Below the pieces are notes generated by a model. The model saw nothing but the letters and a program-made list of their open reading frames with translations. It searched no databases and was not told the origin of the DNA. The translations under genes were made by a program, and so were the position numbers. From the NCBI RefSeq assembly GCF_022479115.1, contig NZ_CP092497.1, positions 806,001-870,000 of the forward strand: a DNA stretch of 64,000 nucleotides, written 5' to 3'. The stretch is from Amycolatopsis sp. EV170708-02-1 (GTDB lineage Bacteria; Actinomycetota; Actinomycetes; Mycobacteriales; Pseudonocardiaceae). Positions 52,016 through 62,035 of this stretch are shown here, piece after piece (within the stretch, counting starts at the first letter, position 1; each line of letters starts with the position of its first letter).

Positions 52016-53617
52016 GTGAACAGCGAAAAACCCGGCGTCGACCGCCGCGGATTCCTCAAGCGCGCGGGCCTCGTGTCCGCGGCGGCCGCGGGCGCCCCGC
52101 TCGCCGCCACCGCCCCGGCGGAGGCCCTCGACCTGAATCTCGACCTCGATCTCGGCCTCGTCTTCGGCCGCGACCGCTATCGGTGGCTGGCGGGTGATCA
52201 CCACATCCACACGCAGTACTCCTACGACGCGATGTACACAGTGGACGGAATCGCCGCCGACGCGCTCCGTCACGGCGCGGACTGGGCGGTGATCACCGAT
52301 CACGGCCACGCCGCGCACGAGAAGTCTTCGGTCGAGCGCACGAACGCCGCGATCCGGGCCGCGCAGCGCGAGCATCCCGATCTCCTGCTGTGGCAGGGCA
52401 TGGAGTGGAACGTGCCGGGCGCCGAGCACGCGACGCTGTTCTTCCAGGCCGGTGCGGACCAGGCCGCGAAACTGCGCGAGTTCGAGCGCGCCTTCGACTG
52501 GCGGCTGACCGGGACCGAACCCGGCACGCCGGACAACGAGGCGCTGGCCGTCAAGGCGATCCGCTGGCTCGCCGCCGAGGAACGGGCACGCCGGATCCAC
52601 GCGCCGGTGGTGGTGATCAACCACCCGCTGCGCAACGGCCGGATCGCCCCGCACGAGATCCGCGCGCTGCGCGACGCCGCGCCCGGCATCGTCATCGGCA
52701 TGGAAGGCGCGCCGGGAGCGCAGGCCGACGGTTTCCCCAAACCGCTCGGGAGCGGTGGTGGCGCGCGTGGCGGATACGGCAACTCGCCCGGCTCGAACTC
52801 GTGGCCCGGGTTCCCGGAGTCGGCGTACCGCACCTACGGCGGCTTCGACTGGAGCACCGCGACCGTCGGCGGGCTCTGGGATTCGCTGCTGGCCGAAGGA
52901 AAGCCGTGGTGGATCACCAGCAACTCCGACTCGCATTACAACCGCGGCGACACCCATGTCCGGCCCAGCGTCCCCGACGGCTACTACGACGAGCACGGCG
53001 GCTACCCGGACCCGATCGACACCGGTGTCCCGCAGACCCTACCGCCGTACGCGGACTTCGCTCCCGCCGAATTCAGCCGGACGATGGTCGGCGTGACCCG
53101 CCGAAGCCACGAAGGGGTGCTGGAAGGGCTGCGCGCTGGCCGCGTCTGGGTGGCGCACGGCGGGCTCGCGCAGGAACTCGAATTCGGCGCGTACAGCGGC
53201 TGGAGCTCGGCGACGATGGGCGGCAGGCTGCGGGTCCGGCGCGGATCCGACGTCACGGTCGTCGTCTCGGCGAAACTGGCGGCCCGGCCGAACGGTGGCG
53301 GCACGATCCCGCGGCTCGCGCGGCTCGACCTCGTGTCCGGACCGGTGACCGGCCCGGCCGCCGACCGCGACACGCAGACCGCCCCGGGCACGCGGGTGGT
53401 GCGGTCCTTCGAGCCGCGATGGGCGCCCGGGCGACGGGTCACCTTCCGACACACGTTCCGCGACGTGCGCGAGCCGTTCTTCGTGCGAACACGCGGAACG
53501 GACGGCAAGAAGCACGTGCCCGGCGGGATCGAGCCGAGCGCCGACGTGATCGGGCAGTCGAACCCGTTCGAAGACCTGTGGCTGTACGGGAACCCGATCT
53601 TCGTCGACGTGCGGTAG
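52016..53617 (+). CDS. Secreted PHP-domain metallohydrolase (Tat substrate)
   Basis: A 533-residue protein with Tat signal DRRGFLKRAGLVSAAAAG and AEA cleavage region. The PHP metal motifs are visible: AGDHHIHTQYSYDAMY near residue 60, DWAVITDHGHAAH near 92, GMEWNVPGAEH near 127, VVINHPLRNG near 202 and SNSDSHYNRG near 302. It would be a metal-dependent phosphoesterase outside the cell; substrate unknown. The C-terminal about 170 residues form a beta-rich domain. GTG start. Confidence 0.85.
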   Translation: MNSEKPGVDRRGFLKRAGLVSAAAAGAPLAATAPAEALDLNLDLDLGLVFGRDRYRWLAGDHHIHTQYSYDAMYTVDGIAADALRHGADWAVITDHGHAAHEKSSVERTNAAIRAAQREHPDLLLWQGMEWNVPGAEHATLFFQAGADQAAKLREFERAFDWRLTGTEPGTPDNEALAVKAIRWLAAEERARRIHAPVVVINHPLRNGRIAPHEIRALRDAAPGIVIGMEGAPGAQADGFPKPLGSGGGARGGYGNSPGSNSWPGFPESAYRTYGGFDWSTATVGGLWDSLLAEGKPWWITSNSDSHYNRGDTHVRPSVPDGYYDEHGGYPDPIDTGVPQTLPPYADFAPAEFSRTMVGVTRRSHEGVLEGLRAGRVWVAHGGLAQELEFGAYSGWSSATMGGRLRVRRGSDVTVVVSAKLAARPNGGGTIPRLARLDLVSGPVTGPAADRDTQTAPGTRVVRSFEPRWAPGRRVTFRHTFRDVREPFFVRTRGTDGKKHVPGGIEPSADVIGQSNPFEDLWLYGNPIFVDVR

Positions 53618-53633
53618 GCGACCGGGGCCGGGT

Positions 53634-54458
53634 CTAGGCGCCCAGTGTGTCCGGATCCGGCCCCAGCCGCTTCCCCTGCTCAAGCGTCGCGATCGCGGCG
53701 GTGTCGTGCGCGTCGAGCGCGAAGTCGAAGACGTCGATGTTCGCCTTGATCCGTTCGGGCGTGACGGACTTCGGGATCACCAGATGGTTCATCTCGACGT
53801 GCCAGCGCAGCACGACCTGAGCCGGCGTCTTGCCGTGTTTCCCGGCGATCGTGGTGATCTTCTCGTCGGCGAGCAGGTCTCCGCCGCGCGCCAGCGGGCC
53901 CCACGCCTCGGTGACGATCTCGTGCTTCTCGTGGAAGTCCCGCAGCAGCGGCTGCTGCAGCCACGGATGGCATTCGATCTGGTTCACCGCGGGAACGGTC
54001 CCGGTCTCCTCGATCAGCCGCTCCAGATGCGGGATCTGGAAGTTCGAGACGCCGATCGCCTTCGCCCGGCCGTCGGAGGCGATCTTTTCCAGCGCCCGCC
54101 ACGTTTCCACGTACTTGTCCTGCGCGGGCAGCGGCCAGTGGATCAGGTACAGGTCGACGTACTCGAGCCCCAGCTCGTTCAGGCTCGTGTCGAAGGCGCG
54201 CAACGCCGGTTCGTAGCCGTGTTCGGTGTTCCACAGTTTCGTGGTGACGAACAGTTCCTCACGCGGCAGCCCGCTGGTGCGGACGGCCTCGCCGACACCG
54301 CGTTCGTTGGCGTACAGGGTCGCCGTGTCGATGGCGCGGTAGCCCGCCTCGATGGCGGTGCGGAGGGCACCGGCGACCTCGTCGTCGCCGATCTTGTACA
54401 CCCCGAACCCGAGTTGCGGGAGGGATGTTCCGTTGTTCAGCCGAATACTGGGAACCAT
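53634..54458 (-). CDS. Aldo/keto reductase
   Basis: A 274-residue NADPH-dependent aldo/keto reductase of the 2,5-diketo-D-gluconate reductase subgroup: LPQLGFGVYKI at the N-terminus, GYRAIDTATLYANERGVGEA with catalytic Asp and Tyr, VTTKLWNTEHG with Lys, LYLIHWPLP with His, GVSNFQIPHL and HLVIPKSVTPERIKAN for NADPH. Substrate unknown. It lies downstream of the two-component system on the same strand. Confidence 0.9.
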   Translation of the reverse strand: MVPSIRLNNGTSLPQLGFGVYKIGDDEVAGALRTAIEAGYRAIDTATLYANERGVGEAVRTSGLPREELFVTTKLWNTEHGYEPALRAFDTSLNELGLEYVDLYLIHWPLPAQDKYVETWRALEKIASDGRAKAIGVSNFQIPHLERLIEETGTVPAVNQIECHPWLQQPLLRDFHEKHEIVTEAWGPLARGGDLLADEKITTIAGKHGKTPAQVVLRWHVEMNHLVIPKSVTPERIKANIDVFDFALDAHDTAAIATLEQGKRLGPDPDTLGA

Positions 54459-54483
54459 GCTCGAACCGTAACCCCAGCCGGGG

Positions 54484-55611
54484 TCAGGGCAGAGCGGGCA
54501 GGTGCACGGTCACCGAAAGACCGCCGCCCACAACGGGTTCCGCGGACACCGTGCCGCCGTGCGCCTGCACCGCGGCCCGCACGATCGACAGCCCCAGCCC
54601 GGCACCGGTGCGGGCCGTCCTGGCGACGCCGGCGCGGCGGAACGGCTCGAACAGTTCGGGGACGGCGGCCGGATCGAGCAGCCCGCCCGAAGACCGCACC
54701 CGCAGCACCGACCACTGTGGACCGGCCTGCGTGACGACGTCCAGCCAGCCGCCGTCGACGTTGTGCCGCACCGCGTTCTCCAGCAGATTGCCCGCGATCC
54801 GCTCCAGCAGCGCGGGATCGCCGAACGTCGGCGCCCCCGGGGTCGCGAATTCGGTGCGGATGCCGCGCTTTTCGGCTTCGGTGCGCACCGCGCGCCACGC
54901 GCTCGCGACGATCACCGCCAGATCGACCGGTTCCCTGGCCACCAGTCCCGCGCCGTCCGTGCGCGCGAGCAGCAGCAACGAGCCGACCAACCGCTCGGCC
55001 CGTTCGGTCGCGTCGCGGACGACACCCGCCATCCGGCGTAATTCGGCTTCGTCCGCGTGCTCGTCGGCCAGGGTGACGTCGAGTTCGGTGCGGATGACCG
55101 CGAGCGGCGTCCGCAGTTCGTGGCTGGCGTTCGCGACGAAATGCCGTTGCGCGTCGAACGCGGCCTGCAGCCGGTCGAGCATGTCGTCGAAGGTCTCGGC
55201 CAGTTCGGCGAGCTCGTCCTTCGTGCGGACCTCGCCGATCCGCTCCCCCATCGACTCGATCGAGAGACGGCGCGCGGTGCCGGTGATCTCGCGCAGCGGC
55301 TGCAGGACCCGCGCGGTGAACGTCCACGCGAGGATCCCGGCCGCCAGCACGACGAAACAGAACGCGACCGCGCCGAACAGCAGCACCCGGTTCCGGGCGT
55401 AGACCCGCAGATGCTCGGTGACGGCGGACGCGTCGACCTCGACGCCGTCGACGCGCACCGTGGTGCCCGGCGGCAGCTGCGGCACGGCGGAAACCGCGTC
55501 GCCGACCAGATTCCAGGTCAGCCAGAGCAACAGGAGGCTGACCAGCGCCACCAGCCCGGTCGCGAGCAGCGTGACCCGCGCGCGCAGGCTGCGGGCACCG
55601 GACAGGTTCAC
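54484..55611 (-). CDS. Two-component sensor histidine kinase
   Basis: A 375-residue membrane kinase. Helices at about 10-32 and 75-100 flank a short outside loop of about 45 residues. Then follow HAMP (RVLQPLREITGTARRLS), H-box FVANASHELRTPLAVIRTEL, N-box IAGNLLENAVRHNVDGG and a G-box TGAGLGLSIVRAAVQAHGG. The F-box is shortened. The GTG start overlaps the TGA of the regulator gene. The small sensor loop suggests a membrane or small-molecule signal; ligand unknown. Confidence 0.92.
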   Translation of the reverse strand: MNLSGARSLRARVTLLATGLVALVSLLLLWLTWNLVGDAVSAVPQLPPGTTVRVDGVEVDASAVTEHLRVYARNRVLLFGAVAFCFVVLAAGILAWTFTARVLQPLREITGTARRLSIESMGERIGEVRTKDELAELAETFDDMLDRLQAAFDAQRHFVANASHELRTPLAVIRTELDVTLADEHADEAELRRMAGVVRDATERAERLVGSLLLLARTDGAGLVAREPVDLAVIVASAWRAVRTEAEKRGIRTEFATPGAPTFGDPALLERIAGNLLENAVRHNVDGGWLDVVTQAGPQWSVLRVRSSGGLLDPAAVPELFEPFRRAGVARTARTGAGLGLSIVRAAVQAHGGTVSAEPVVGGGLSVTVHLPALP

Positions 55612-56285
55612 CCGCGTGCGGTCCCCTGCTCCGGCACCCGGTAGCCGGAGCCGACGACGGTTTCGATGATGCCCGGCTCGCCGAGCTTCTTGCGCAGGGT
55701 CATCACGGTGACCCGGACGGTGGTGGTGAACGGGTCGGCGTTCTCGTCCCACACGCGTTCGAGCAGTTCCTCGCTGCTGACCACCGAACCGGCGGCCGAC
55801 AGCAGCACCTCCAGCACGCCGAACTCCTTGCGGGTCAGCTCCACCGGACCGCTCGCGCGGCGGACGGTCCGCCTCGCCGGATCCAGTTCGACGTCGCCGG
55901 AAGTCAGCAGCGGCGGCGCGGCCGGGGTCGCGCGGCGGCCCAGCGCCCGCACGCGGGCGACGAGTTCGGGGAAGGCGAACGGCTTGGCGAGATAATCGTC
56001 TGCGCCCAGGGAAAGCCCGTCGACCCGGTCCGAAACGGAACTGCTCGCGGTGAGCATCAGGACGCGGGTCAGCTCGCCGGACGCGACGATCTCGCGGCAC
56101 AGATCGTCACCGGACATACCGGGCAGGTCGCGGTCGAGCAGGACGACGTCGTACCGGGTGACGGCGGCCTTCTCGTGCCCGTCGTCCCCGGTGAGCGCGA
56201 TGTCCACCGCCATGCCCTCGCGCCGCAGGCCGCGTGCGATCGCGTCGGCGAGGGGTTCTTCGTCTTCGACTACCAGAATTCGCAC
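55608..56285 (-). CDS. OmpR/PhoB-type response regulator
   Basis: A 225-residue regulator: receiver domain with RILVVEDEEPLADAI, phospho-acceptor VVLLDRDLPGMSGDDL, LMLTASSSVSDRVDGLSLGA and YLAKPFAF, then winged-helix DNA-binding domain (LTRKEFGVLEVLLSAAGSVV ... VRVTVMTLRKKLGEPGIIET). It pairs with the overlapping kinase gene. The GTG at VRILVVEDE is the natural start. The 80 bases upstream contain the second family E dyad. Confidence 0.93.
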   Translation of the reverse strand: MRILVVEDEEPLADAIARGLRREGMAVDIALTGDDGHEKAAVTRYDVVLLDRDLPGMSGDDLCREIVASGELTRVLMLTASSSVSDRVDGLSLGADDYLAKPFAFPELVARVRALGRRATPAAPPLLTSGDVELDPARRTVRRASGPVELTRKEFGVLEVLLSAAGSVVSSEELLERVWDENADPFTTTVRVTVMTLRKKLGEPGIIETVVGSGYRVPEQGTARG

Positions 56286-56327
56286 GACCCTACGTTGCCA
56301 CAGATTCCTGAGAGTGACCTTATTGGA

Positions 56328-56373
56328 CTCGTGAGTGGCAAGGACGGTTAGAACCGTCTTTACCACTCACGAG
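56328..56373. repeat. Near-perfect palindrome at the end of the PucR gene (family E copy 2)
   Basis: 22-base arms with AG at the centre (core GGACGGTTAGAACCGTC), two positions off perfect pairing. It matches the palindrome at 45982. The TGA stop of the PucR gene (56367-56369, minus strand) lies in its right arm, and the element sits about 45 bases upstream of the response regulator start, so it separates two genes that run in the same direction. Confidence 0.8.
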
Positions 56374-57850
56374 GCCCAACGCAAGGCGAACCACAGCCGC
56401 ATCCGGGTCTCCGGATCCGCGAGATCCATCCCCAGCGCCCGTTCGATCTGCCCGATCCGGTGCCGGACGCTGTTGCGGTGCACGCCGAGTTCGGCGGCCG
56501 TGCGGTCCCAGCCGCCGTGGTTCGCGAGCCACGTCCGCAGCGTGCCGACCAGTTCGCGGTCACCCTTCCGGTCGAGTTCGCGCAGCGGCGCCAGCACCTG
56601 GGCGGCGAACCCGGCCGCGGCGCCCGGATCGATCAGCGCGTCCAGCCCCAAGGACCTTCCGCCACCACCGGCCGTCCCAGCGCGATGGCCCGCGTCAGCA
56701 GCAGCTCGATCTCGCCCGCCGCTTCGGGAAGCCGTGCGGGCGGGACGGGCGAACCCACCACCGCGAGCCAGCCGTCGGCACGGAGCCGGTCGAGGTCGCC
56801 TGCCTCCGGCGCCTCGCGGACGATCGCGTCGAAGCGCGGCCCCTGCCGCAGCCGCACGAGCGGGGTGTCGAGCCGGGCGCGCAGCCAGTCGTAGCGGACG
56901 GCGACCTCGTTCGGCCCCCGGCGGTACGCGACCCCGGCGACCAGACGGCGTTCGTCCCCGCCGATCACCTTGGTCTCGCCCAGCAGCAGCCCCGTGGCGG
57001 TCGCCCCCAGCCCGGCCGCGTCCGAACCCGCGCGGCCCGCCAGCCCGAGCAGCGCCGCCCCGACCGACAGGATCGAGCGGTCCGCGCCGTCGAACCGCGC
57101 GACGCGGCCGACCACGACCAGATGCGACGCCGTCGCCTGCGGATACACCGGCTGCGCGACGACGTGCGTGCCGTCGGCCAGTTCCGTGGTCGCGCTGCGG
57201 ATCCCCCGGCCCGCCCGCAGCGTGGCGACCAGCTCCCGGACCTCGGCGGGCAAGGGTGACGGCGCCCCGTGGTCCGCGGCCAGGACGTCGCCGTCGCCGA
57301 CCAGCGCCACCCACGCCCCCAGCCGTCCGGCCAGCGCGCTCGCCAGTTCGCCGAGTCCCTCGCCCGCCGCCCTGGTCAGGGCCTCGCGCGCGACCGCGAT
57401 CCGCCGCTGTTCGGCCTGCCCCGCCTCGGCGAGCGCGACCGACACGGCCCGGCTGATCGCGAGGAACGGCGTCCGCGGCTGGACGACCAGCAGCGGGAGA
57501 CCGTGCCGGGCGCACGCCGCCGGCAGAGGCGGCGGCAACGTCTCGTAGGCGCCGGGGGTGAGGCCGAACCCCAGCGCGGAGATACCGCTGCCCGCCAGCC
57601 GCCGGACGTAGCGGTCGATCTCGATCGGTTCCACCGGCAGGTTCACCCCGGCGGTGAGCAGCAGCTCCGCCCCGAGCAGGTACGGCGCGGGATCCAGCAG
57701 CTCGCTGACGTGGGCCCAGCGCACCGGGGCGTCGAGCGCGCCCGGGCGCAAGGTCTCCACGACCGGGTCGAGTGCCAGTTCCGGGTTGCCGACCACGGCG
57801 TGTAACGGGACATTCACATCCGAGTCGAACGGAGCGCTGCTTTGGGTCAT
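56367..57850 (-). CDS. PucR-family regulator, split by an apparent frameshift
   Basis: A PucR regulator read from ATG 57850 (MTQSSAPFDSDVNVPLHAVV, with GAGGAT upstream). The N-terminal PucR domain (LLGAELLLTAGVNLPVEPIE, ALGFGLTPGAYETLPPPLPA) and the central region stay in frame until about 56670, where the frame ends at GWTR. The C-terminal GRSLGLDALID and HTH (WDRTAAELGVHRNSVRHRIG) continue in another frame. One extra base near 56670 (after GTGGTGGC) joins them into about 494 residues. It is divergent from the symporter operon and likely controls it in response to a purine- or guanidine-like compound. Function is uncertain if the lesion is real. Confidence 0.78.
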
Positions 57851-57961
57851 TTCATCCTCGATCTCCGATGACTTCGGATGGATCATCCCATGTCGTTCAA
57901 GCCGCGAACGAACCTACGGTGACCCGAACGAAGCGAACAGCCCCAAGTCAAGGAGGACACC

Positions 57962-59413
57962 GTGGCCGGTGACTACGCGGTGATCGCGCTCTACATAGCG
58001 GGCATGATCGGGGTCGGCTGGTTCGGGCTGCGGCTCGCCAAGACCAAATCCGACTATCTCGTCGCGGGCCGCCGCCTCGGCTGGTTCATGTACTCCGGCA
58101 CGATGTCCGCGGTCGTCCTCGGCGGCGCTTCGACGGTCGGCGGGGTGAAGCTCGGCTACACCTACGGCATCTCCGGCGCCTGGCTCGTGATCGCGATCGG
58201 CGTCGGCATCCTGGTCCTGCACACGCTGTTCGCGCGGCGGCTGGTGAAACTGCGCGTCTACACCGTCGGCGAGATGCTCGACCTGCGCTACGGCGGGTCC
58301 ACCAGCACCATCTCCGGCGTGGTCATGTGGGGCTACACGCTGATGCTGACCGTCACCTCGACGCTGGCGTTCGCCACCATCTTCAAGGTCCTCTTCAACG
58401 TGCCGAGCTGGGCCGGTATCGCCATCGGCGGCTCGATCGTGGTGCTCTACTCGGTGCTCGGCGGCATGTGGTCGATCACGCTGACCGACATCGTCCAGTT
58501 CGTCATCAAGACCATCGGCATCCTGCTGATCCTGCTGCCGGTCTCGATCGTCTCGGCGGGCGGTTTCGACGGGATGGCCGCGCGGCTGGACGAGAGCTAC
58601 TTCGAGCTGACCGCCATCGGCGGCGACACGATCTTCACCTACTTCCTCATCTACAGCTTCGGCCTCCTGATCGGGCAGGACATCTGGCAGCGCGTGTTCA
58701 CCGCGCGGACGCCGGGCATCGCGACCGGCGGCGGCGTCATCTCCGGTGTCTACTGCCTCGTCTACGGTCTCGCCGGCGCGCTGATCGGCACCGCGGCCAA
58801 GACGCTGTACCCGAACCTCGCCAGCGCGCAGGACGCGTTCGCGACCATCGTCGAGGAGCAGCTGCCCGCCGGGGTCCGCGGGCTGGTGCTCGCGGCTGCG
58901 CTCTCGGCGATGATGTCGACCGCGAGCGGCGCGCTCATCGCCTGCTCCACGGTCAGCACCTCGGATCTGCTTTCCAAGCTGGGCCTCAAGAAGGCCGCCG
59001 ACGAGGTCAGCAGGAACCGGGTCACGACGCTGGTGCTCGGCATCGTCGCGATCGGCATCGCGATGGTCGTGGACGACGTCGTCAACGCGCTGACCATCGC
59101 CTACGACATCCTCGTCGGCGGCCTGCTGGTGGCGATCATCGGCGGGCTGGCCTGGAAACGCGGTACGCGTCAGGGCGCGCTCGCGTCGATGGTCGTCGGC
59201 ACCGTCGTGGTCATCACGTTCATGTTCGTCGACGGCGTCGAGGCCAACAGCCCGATCTACTGGGGCCTCGGTTCGAGCCTCGCGGTGTACCTGCTGGTCA
59301 GCTTCCTCACCCCGCGGACCTCCGACGAAATCGTCACCGTGTGGACCCGCCGCCTGAACGGCAGCGCGGCCGCCGAAGAAGAAGAGGCGAAACTCGCCGC
59401 TTCGCAGTCCTGA
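57962..59413 (+). CDS. Sodium:solute symporter (SSS family)
   Basis: A 483-residue transporter with about 13 transmembrane helices: [20 protein letters not shown] near residue 31, [40 protein letters not shown] and [20 protein letters not shown] with the Na+ site serines. It opens an operon with a ureohydrolase, ThDP enzyme and aldehyde dehydrogenase, so the cargo is probably a guanidino or amino compound. The GTG start has AAGGAGG upstream. Confidence 0.9.
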   Translation: MAGDYAVIALYIAGMIGVGWFGLRLAKTKSDYLVAGRRLGWFMYSGTMSAVVLGGASTVGGVKLGYTYGISGAWLVIAIGVGILVLHTLFARRLVKLRVYTVGEMLDLRYGGSTSTISGVVMWGYTLMLTVTSTLAFATIFKVLFNVPSWAGIAIGGSIVVLYSVLGGMWSITLTDIVQFVIKTIGILLILLPVSIVSAGGFDGMAARLDESYFELTAIGGDTIFTYFLIYSFGLLIGQDIWQRVFTARTPGIATGGGVISGVYCLVYGLAGALIGTAAKTLYPNLASAQDAFATIVEEQLPAGVRGLVLAAALSAMMSTASGALIACSTVSTSDLLSKLGLKKAADEVSRNRVTTLVLGIVAIGIAMVVDDVVNALTIAYDILVGGLLVAIIGGLAWKRGTRQGALASMVVGTVVVITFMFVDGVEANSPIYWGLGSSLAVYLLVSFLTPRTSDEIVTVWTRRLNGSAAAEEEEAKLAASQS

Positions 59414-59435
59414 AAACCCGTTAGAAGGAGACACA

Positions 59436-60389
59436 GTGCCTGAGCAGAACCCGATCGGACCCGTCGACTCTTCGAAGGTGCCCCGGTTCGCCGGTTTCGC
59501 GACCTTCGCGAGGCTTCCGCGGCTCGATCAGGTCGCGCACGCCGACGTCGCCGTCGTCGGGGTGCCGTTCGACGCCGGGGTGTCCTACCGCCCCGGCGCG
59601 CGCTTCGGCCCCTCCGCGCTCCGTGAGGCCAGCCGGCTCCTTCGCCCGTACCACCCGGAACTCGACGTTTCCCCGTTCGCCGAAACGCAGGTGGCCGACG
59701 CCGGCGACATCGCGCTCAACCCGTTCAACATCGGCGAGGCGATCGAAACGCTGCAGAGCGAGGCCGAGGCGCTCACCGCGGACGGGACGAGGCTGGTGAC
59801 CGTCGGCGGCGACCACACGATCGCGCTGCCGCTGCTGCGGGCGGCGGCGAAGAAGCACGGACCGGTGGCACTGCTGCACTTCGACGCGCACCTCGACACC
59901 TGGGACACCTACTTCGGCGAGCCGTACACCCACGGCACCCCGTTCCGGCGGGCGTCCGAGGAAGGCATCCTCGACACCGAAGCGCTGTCCCACGTCGGCA
60001 CGCGCGGCCCGCTGTACGGCAAGCGGGATCTGGAAGAGGACCGCCGCCTCGGATTCGGCATCGTCACCTCCGGCGACGTCATGCGCCGCGGGGTCGCCGA
60101 GACCGTCGACGCGCTGCGCCAGCGCATCGGTGGCCGCCCGCTCTACATCTCGGTCGACATCGACGTGCTCGACCCGGCGCACGCACCGGGCACCGGCACC
60201 CCCGAAGCGGGCGGCATGACCAGCCGCGAACTGCTGGAGATCCTGCGCGGGCTGCGGGACTGCAATCTCATCGGAGCCGATGTGGTGGAGCTGGCCCCGG
60301 CTTACGATCATGCCGAGATCACCGCCATCGCGGCTTCCCACGTCGCCTACGACCTGGTGAGCCTGCTCAGTTTGGGGAAGAGCGCATGA
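59436..60389 (+). CDS. speB: Agmatinase/guanidinobutyrase-type ureohydrolase
   Basis: A 317-residue member of the arginase/agmatinase family. Manganese motifs: [13 protein letters not shown] near residue 128, [18 protein letters not shown] near 148 and [19 protein letters not shown] near 238. It releases urea from a guanidino compound. With the ThDP enzyme and aldehyde dehydrogenase in the same operon, 4-guanidinobutyrate is as likely a substrate as agmatine. AGAAGGAG precedes the GTG. ATGA overlap with the next gene. Confidence 0.9.
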   Translation: MPEQNPIGPVDSSKVPRFAGFATFARLPRLDQVAHADVAVVGVPFDAGVSYRPGARFGPSALREASRLLRPYHPELDVSPFAETQVADAGDIALNPFNIGEAIETLQSEAEALTADGTRLVTVGGDHTIALPLLRAAAKKHGPVALLHFDAHLDTWDTYFGEPYTHGTPFRRASEEGILDTEALSHVGTRGPLYGKRDLEEDRRLGFGIVTSGDVMRRGVAETVDALRQRIGGRPLYISVDIDVLDPAHAPGTGTPEAGGMTSRELLEILRGLRDCNLIGADVVELAPAYDHAEITAIAASHVAYDLVSLLSLGKSA

Positions 60390-62035
60390 CACAACGCATC
60401 GGCGGCGACGTCGTCGTCGAAACCCTCCACGCGCTCGGCGCGGACACCGTGTTCGGCCTGCCGGGCCAGCACGCGCTCGGTCTGTTCGAAGCGTTGCGGC
60501 GCACGGACGACCTGCGCGTCATCAGCTCGCGGGTGGAGAACAATCTGGCGTTCGCGGCCGACGGGTACGCCCGCGCCCGGCTCGCGGCGGATCCCGAAGG
60601 CCCGGTCCCGGTGACGCCGATGATCGTGTCGACCGGCCCCGGCGCGCTGCTGACTTTGGCTTCGTTGCAGGAATCGCGGGCGGCCTCGGTGCCGGTGCTC
60701 GGGATCTCCAGTCAAATCCCGGTCGCCGGGCTCGGCGGCGGGCGGCACGGCTACCTGCACGAGCTGCCCGATCAGCAGGCCAGTTTCCGTGACGTGGTGA
60801 AGTCGGTGCACGTGGTGCGCACCGTCAGCCAGATCCCGACGGCACTGCGCGAAGCCTGGGAATCGGCGGCGACCGCGCCGTACGGCCCGGTGTGGGTCGA
60901 GATCCCGCAGGACATCCTGCTGGCGACGACGGATCTGCCGCGGATCACGTCCGTGACCGCGCGGCCCGCACCGCTGGAGCCCCTGCCCGAGCTGATCACC
61001 GAAGCCGCGAATCTCCTTGGCTCGGCGAAGAATCCGGTGATCCTCGCCGGTGGTGGCGCGCTGCGCTCCGGCGCGCACGCGGAGCTGAAGGCACTCGCGG
61101 AGGCACTGCGCGCGCCGGTGCTGTCGACGTTCGGCGGCAAGGGCGTCTTCGGCTGGGATCACGAGCTGTCCGGGCAGTCGTGGCTGGAGGACTGGCACAG
61201 CACCGAGTTCCTCTCGGCCGCGGATGTGCTGCTGGTGCTGGGTTCCGGGCTCGGCGAGCTGTCCAGCAACTACCGCGAGTTCGCCCCGCGCGGCCGGGTG
61301 ATCCAGGTCGAGGCCGATCTCGGGAAGCTGGAGTCGAACTACCCGGCCCTGGGCATCCACGCCGACGTCCGCCTTGCCCTGCAAGGACTTCTGGAGCAGG
61401 TGCCGTTCCGTCAGGCCGACGGCGCGGCCGAAGCGGCGGTGACGGAGCTGCTGGCCAAGGTGCGCGAACGCCTCGACGGCCAGCCCCTCGAAACCGAGCG
61501 CAAGCTCATCGACGACATCCGCGCGGCGATCCCCGAAGGCACCCAGACGTTCTGGGACATGACGATCGCGGCCTACTGGGCCTGGTCGGCGTGGAATCCC
61601 GAGGGTGCGCCGATCCACACCGCGCAGGGCGCGGGCGGCCTCGGCTACGGCCTGCCCGGCGCGCTCGGCGGCGCCGCGGCGACCGGCGGCCCGGCGCTCG
61701 CGGTGTCCGGCGACGGCGGCGCGATGTACGGCATCGCGGAGCTGGCCACGGCGGTCCAGCACGGGCTGGACGTCACGTGGCTCGTCGTCGACGACGGCGG
61801 TTACGGCATCCTGCGCGAGTACCTGACCGGCGCGTTCGGGCAGTCGACGGCCACCGAACTCGCGCGGCCCGATTTCGCCGCGCTGGCACGGTCCTTCGGC
61901 GTCCCGGCCACGGTGTCCTCTTTGGACACCGTCGGGAAGGACCTTGCCGAAGCCCTCGGCACACCCGGTCCGTCGCTGGTCGTCCTCCCCGCCCTGCTGA
62001 AGATGTTCGAGCCGACCCACCTGGAGAAGAAATGA
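60386..62035 (+). CDS. ThDP-dependent enzyme, possible 2-ketoarginine decarboxylase
   Basis: A 549-residue protein of the acetolactate-synthase-like ThDP family. N-terminal [20 protein letters not shown] with [20 protein letters not shown] (the activating glutamate), central NAD/FAD-like domain ([20 protein letters not shown]), C-terminal ThDP motif [20 protein letters not shown] ... [13 protein letters not shown]. It is not a canonical acetolactate synthase (no small subunit gene). AruI-type 5-guanidino-2-oxopentanoate decarboxylase would fit the operon; this is inferred. Confidence 0.82.
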   Translation: MTQRIGGDVVVETLHALGADTVFGLPGQHALGLFEALRRTDDLRVISSRVENNLAFAADGYARARLAADPEGPVPVTPMIVSTGPGALLTLASLQESRAASVPVLGISSQIPVAGLGGGRHGYLHELPDQQASFRDVVKSVHVVRTVSQIPTALREAWESAATAPYGPVWVEIPQDILLATTDLPRITSVTARPAPLEPLPELITEAANLLGSAKNPVILAGGGALRSGAHAELKALAEALRAPVLSTFGGKGVFGWDHELSGQSWLEDWHSTEFLSAADVLLVLGSGLGELSSNYREFAPRGRVIQVEADLGKLESNYPALGIHADVRLALQGLLEQVPFRQADGAAEAAVTELLAKVRERLDGQPLETERKLIDDIRAAIPEGTQTFWDMTIAAYWAWSAWNPEGAPIHTAQGAGGLGYGLPGALGGAAATGGPALAVSGDGGAMYGIAELATAVQHGLDVTWLVVDDGGYGILREYLTGAFGQSTATELARPDFAALARSFGVPATVSSLDTVGKDLAEALGTPGPSLVVLPALLKMFEPTHLEKK

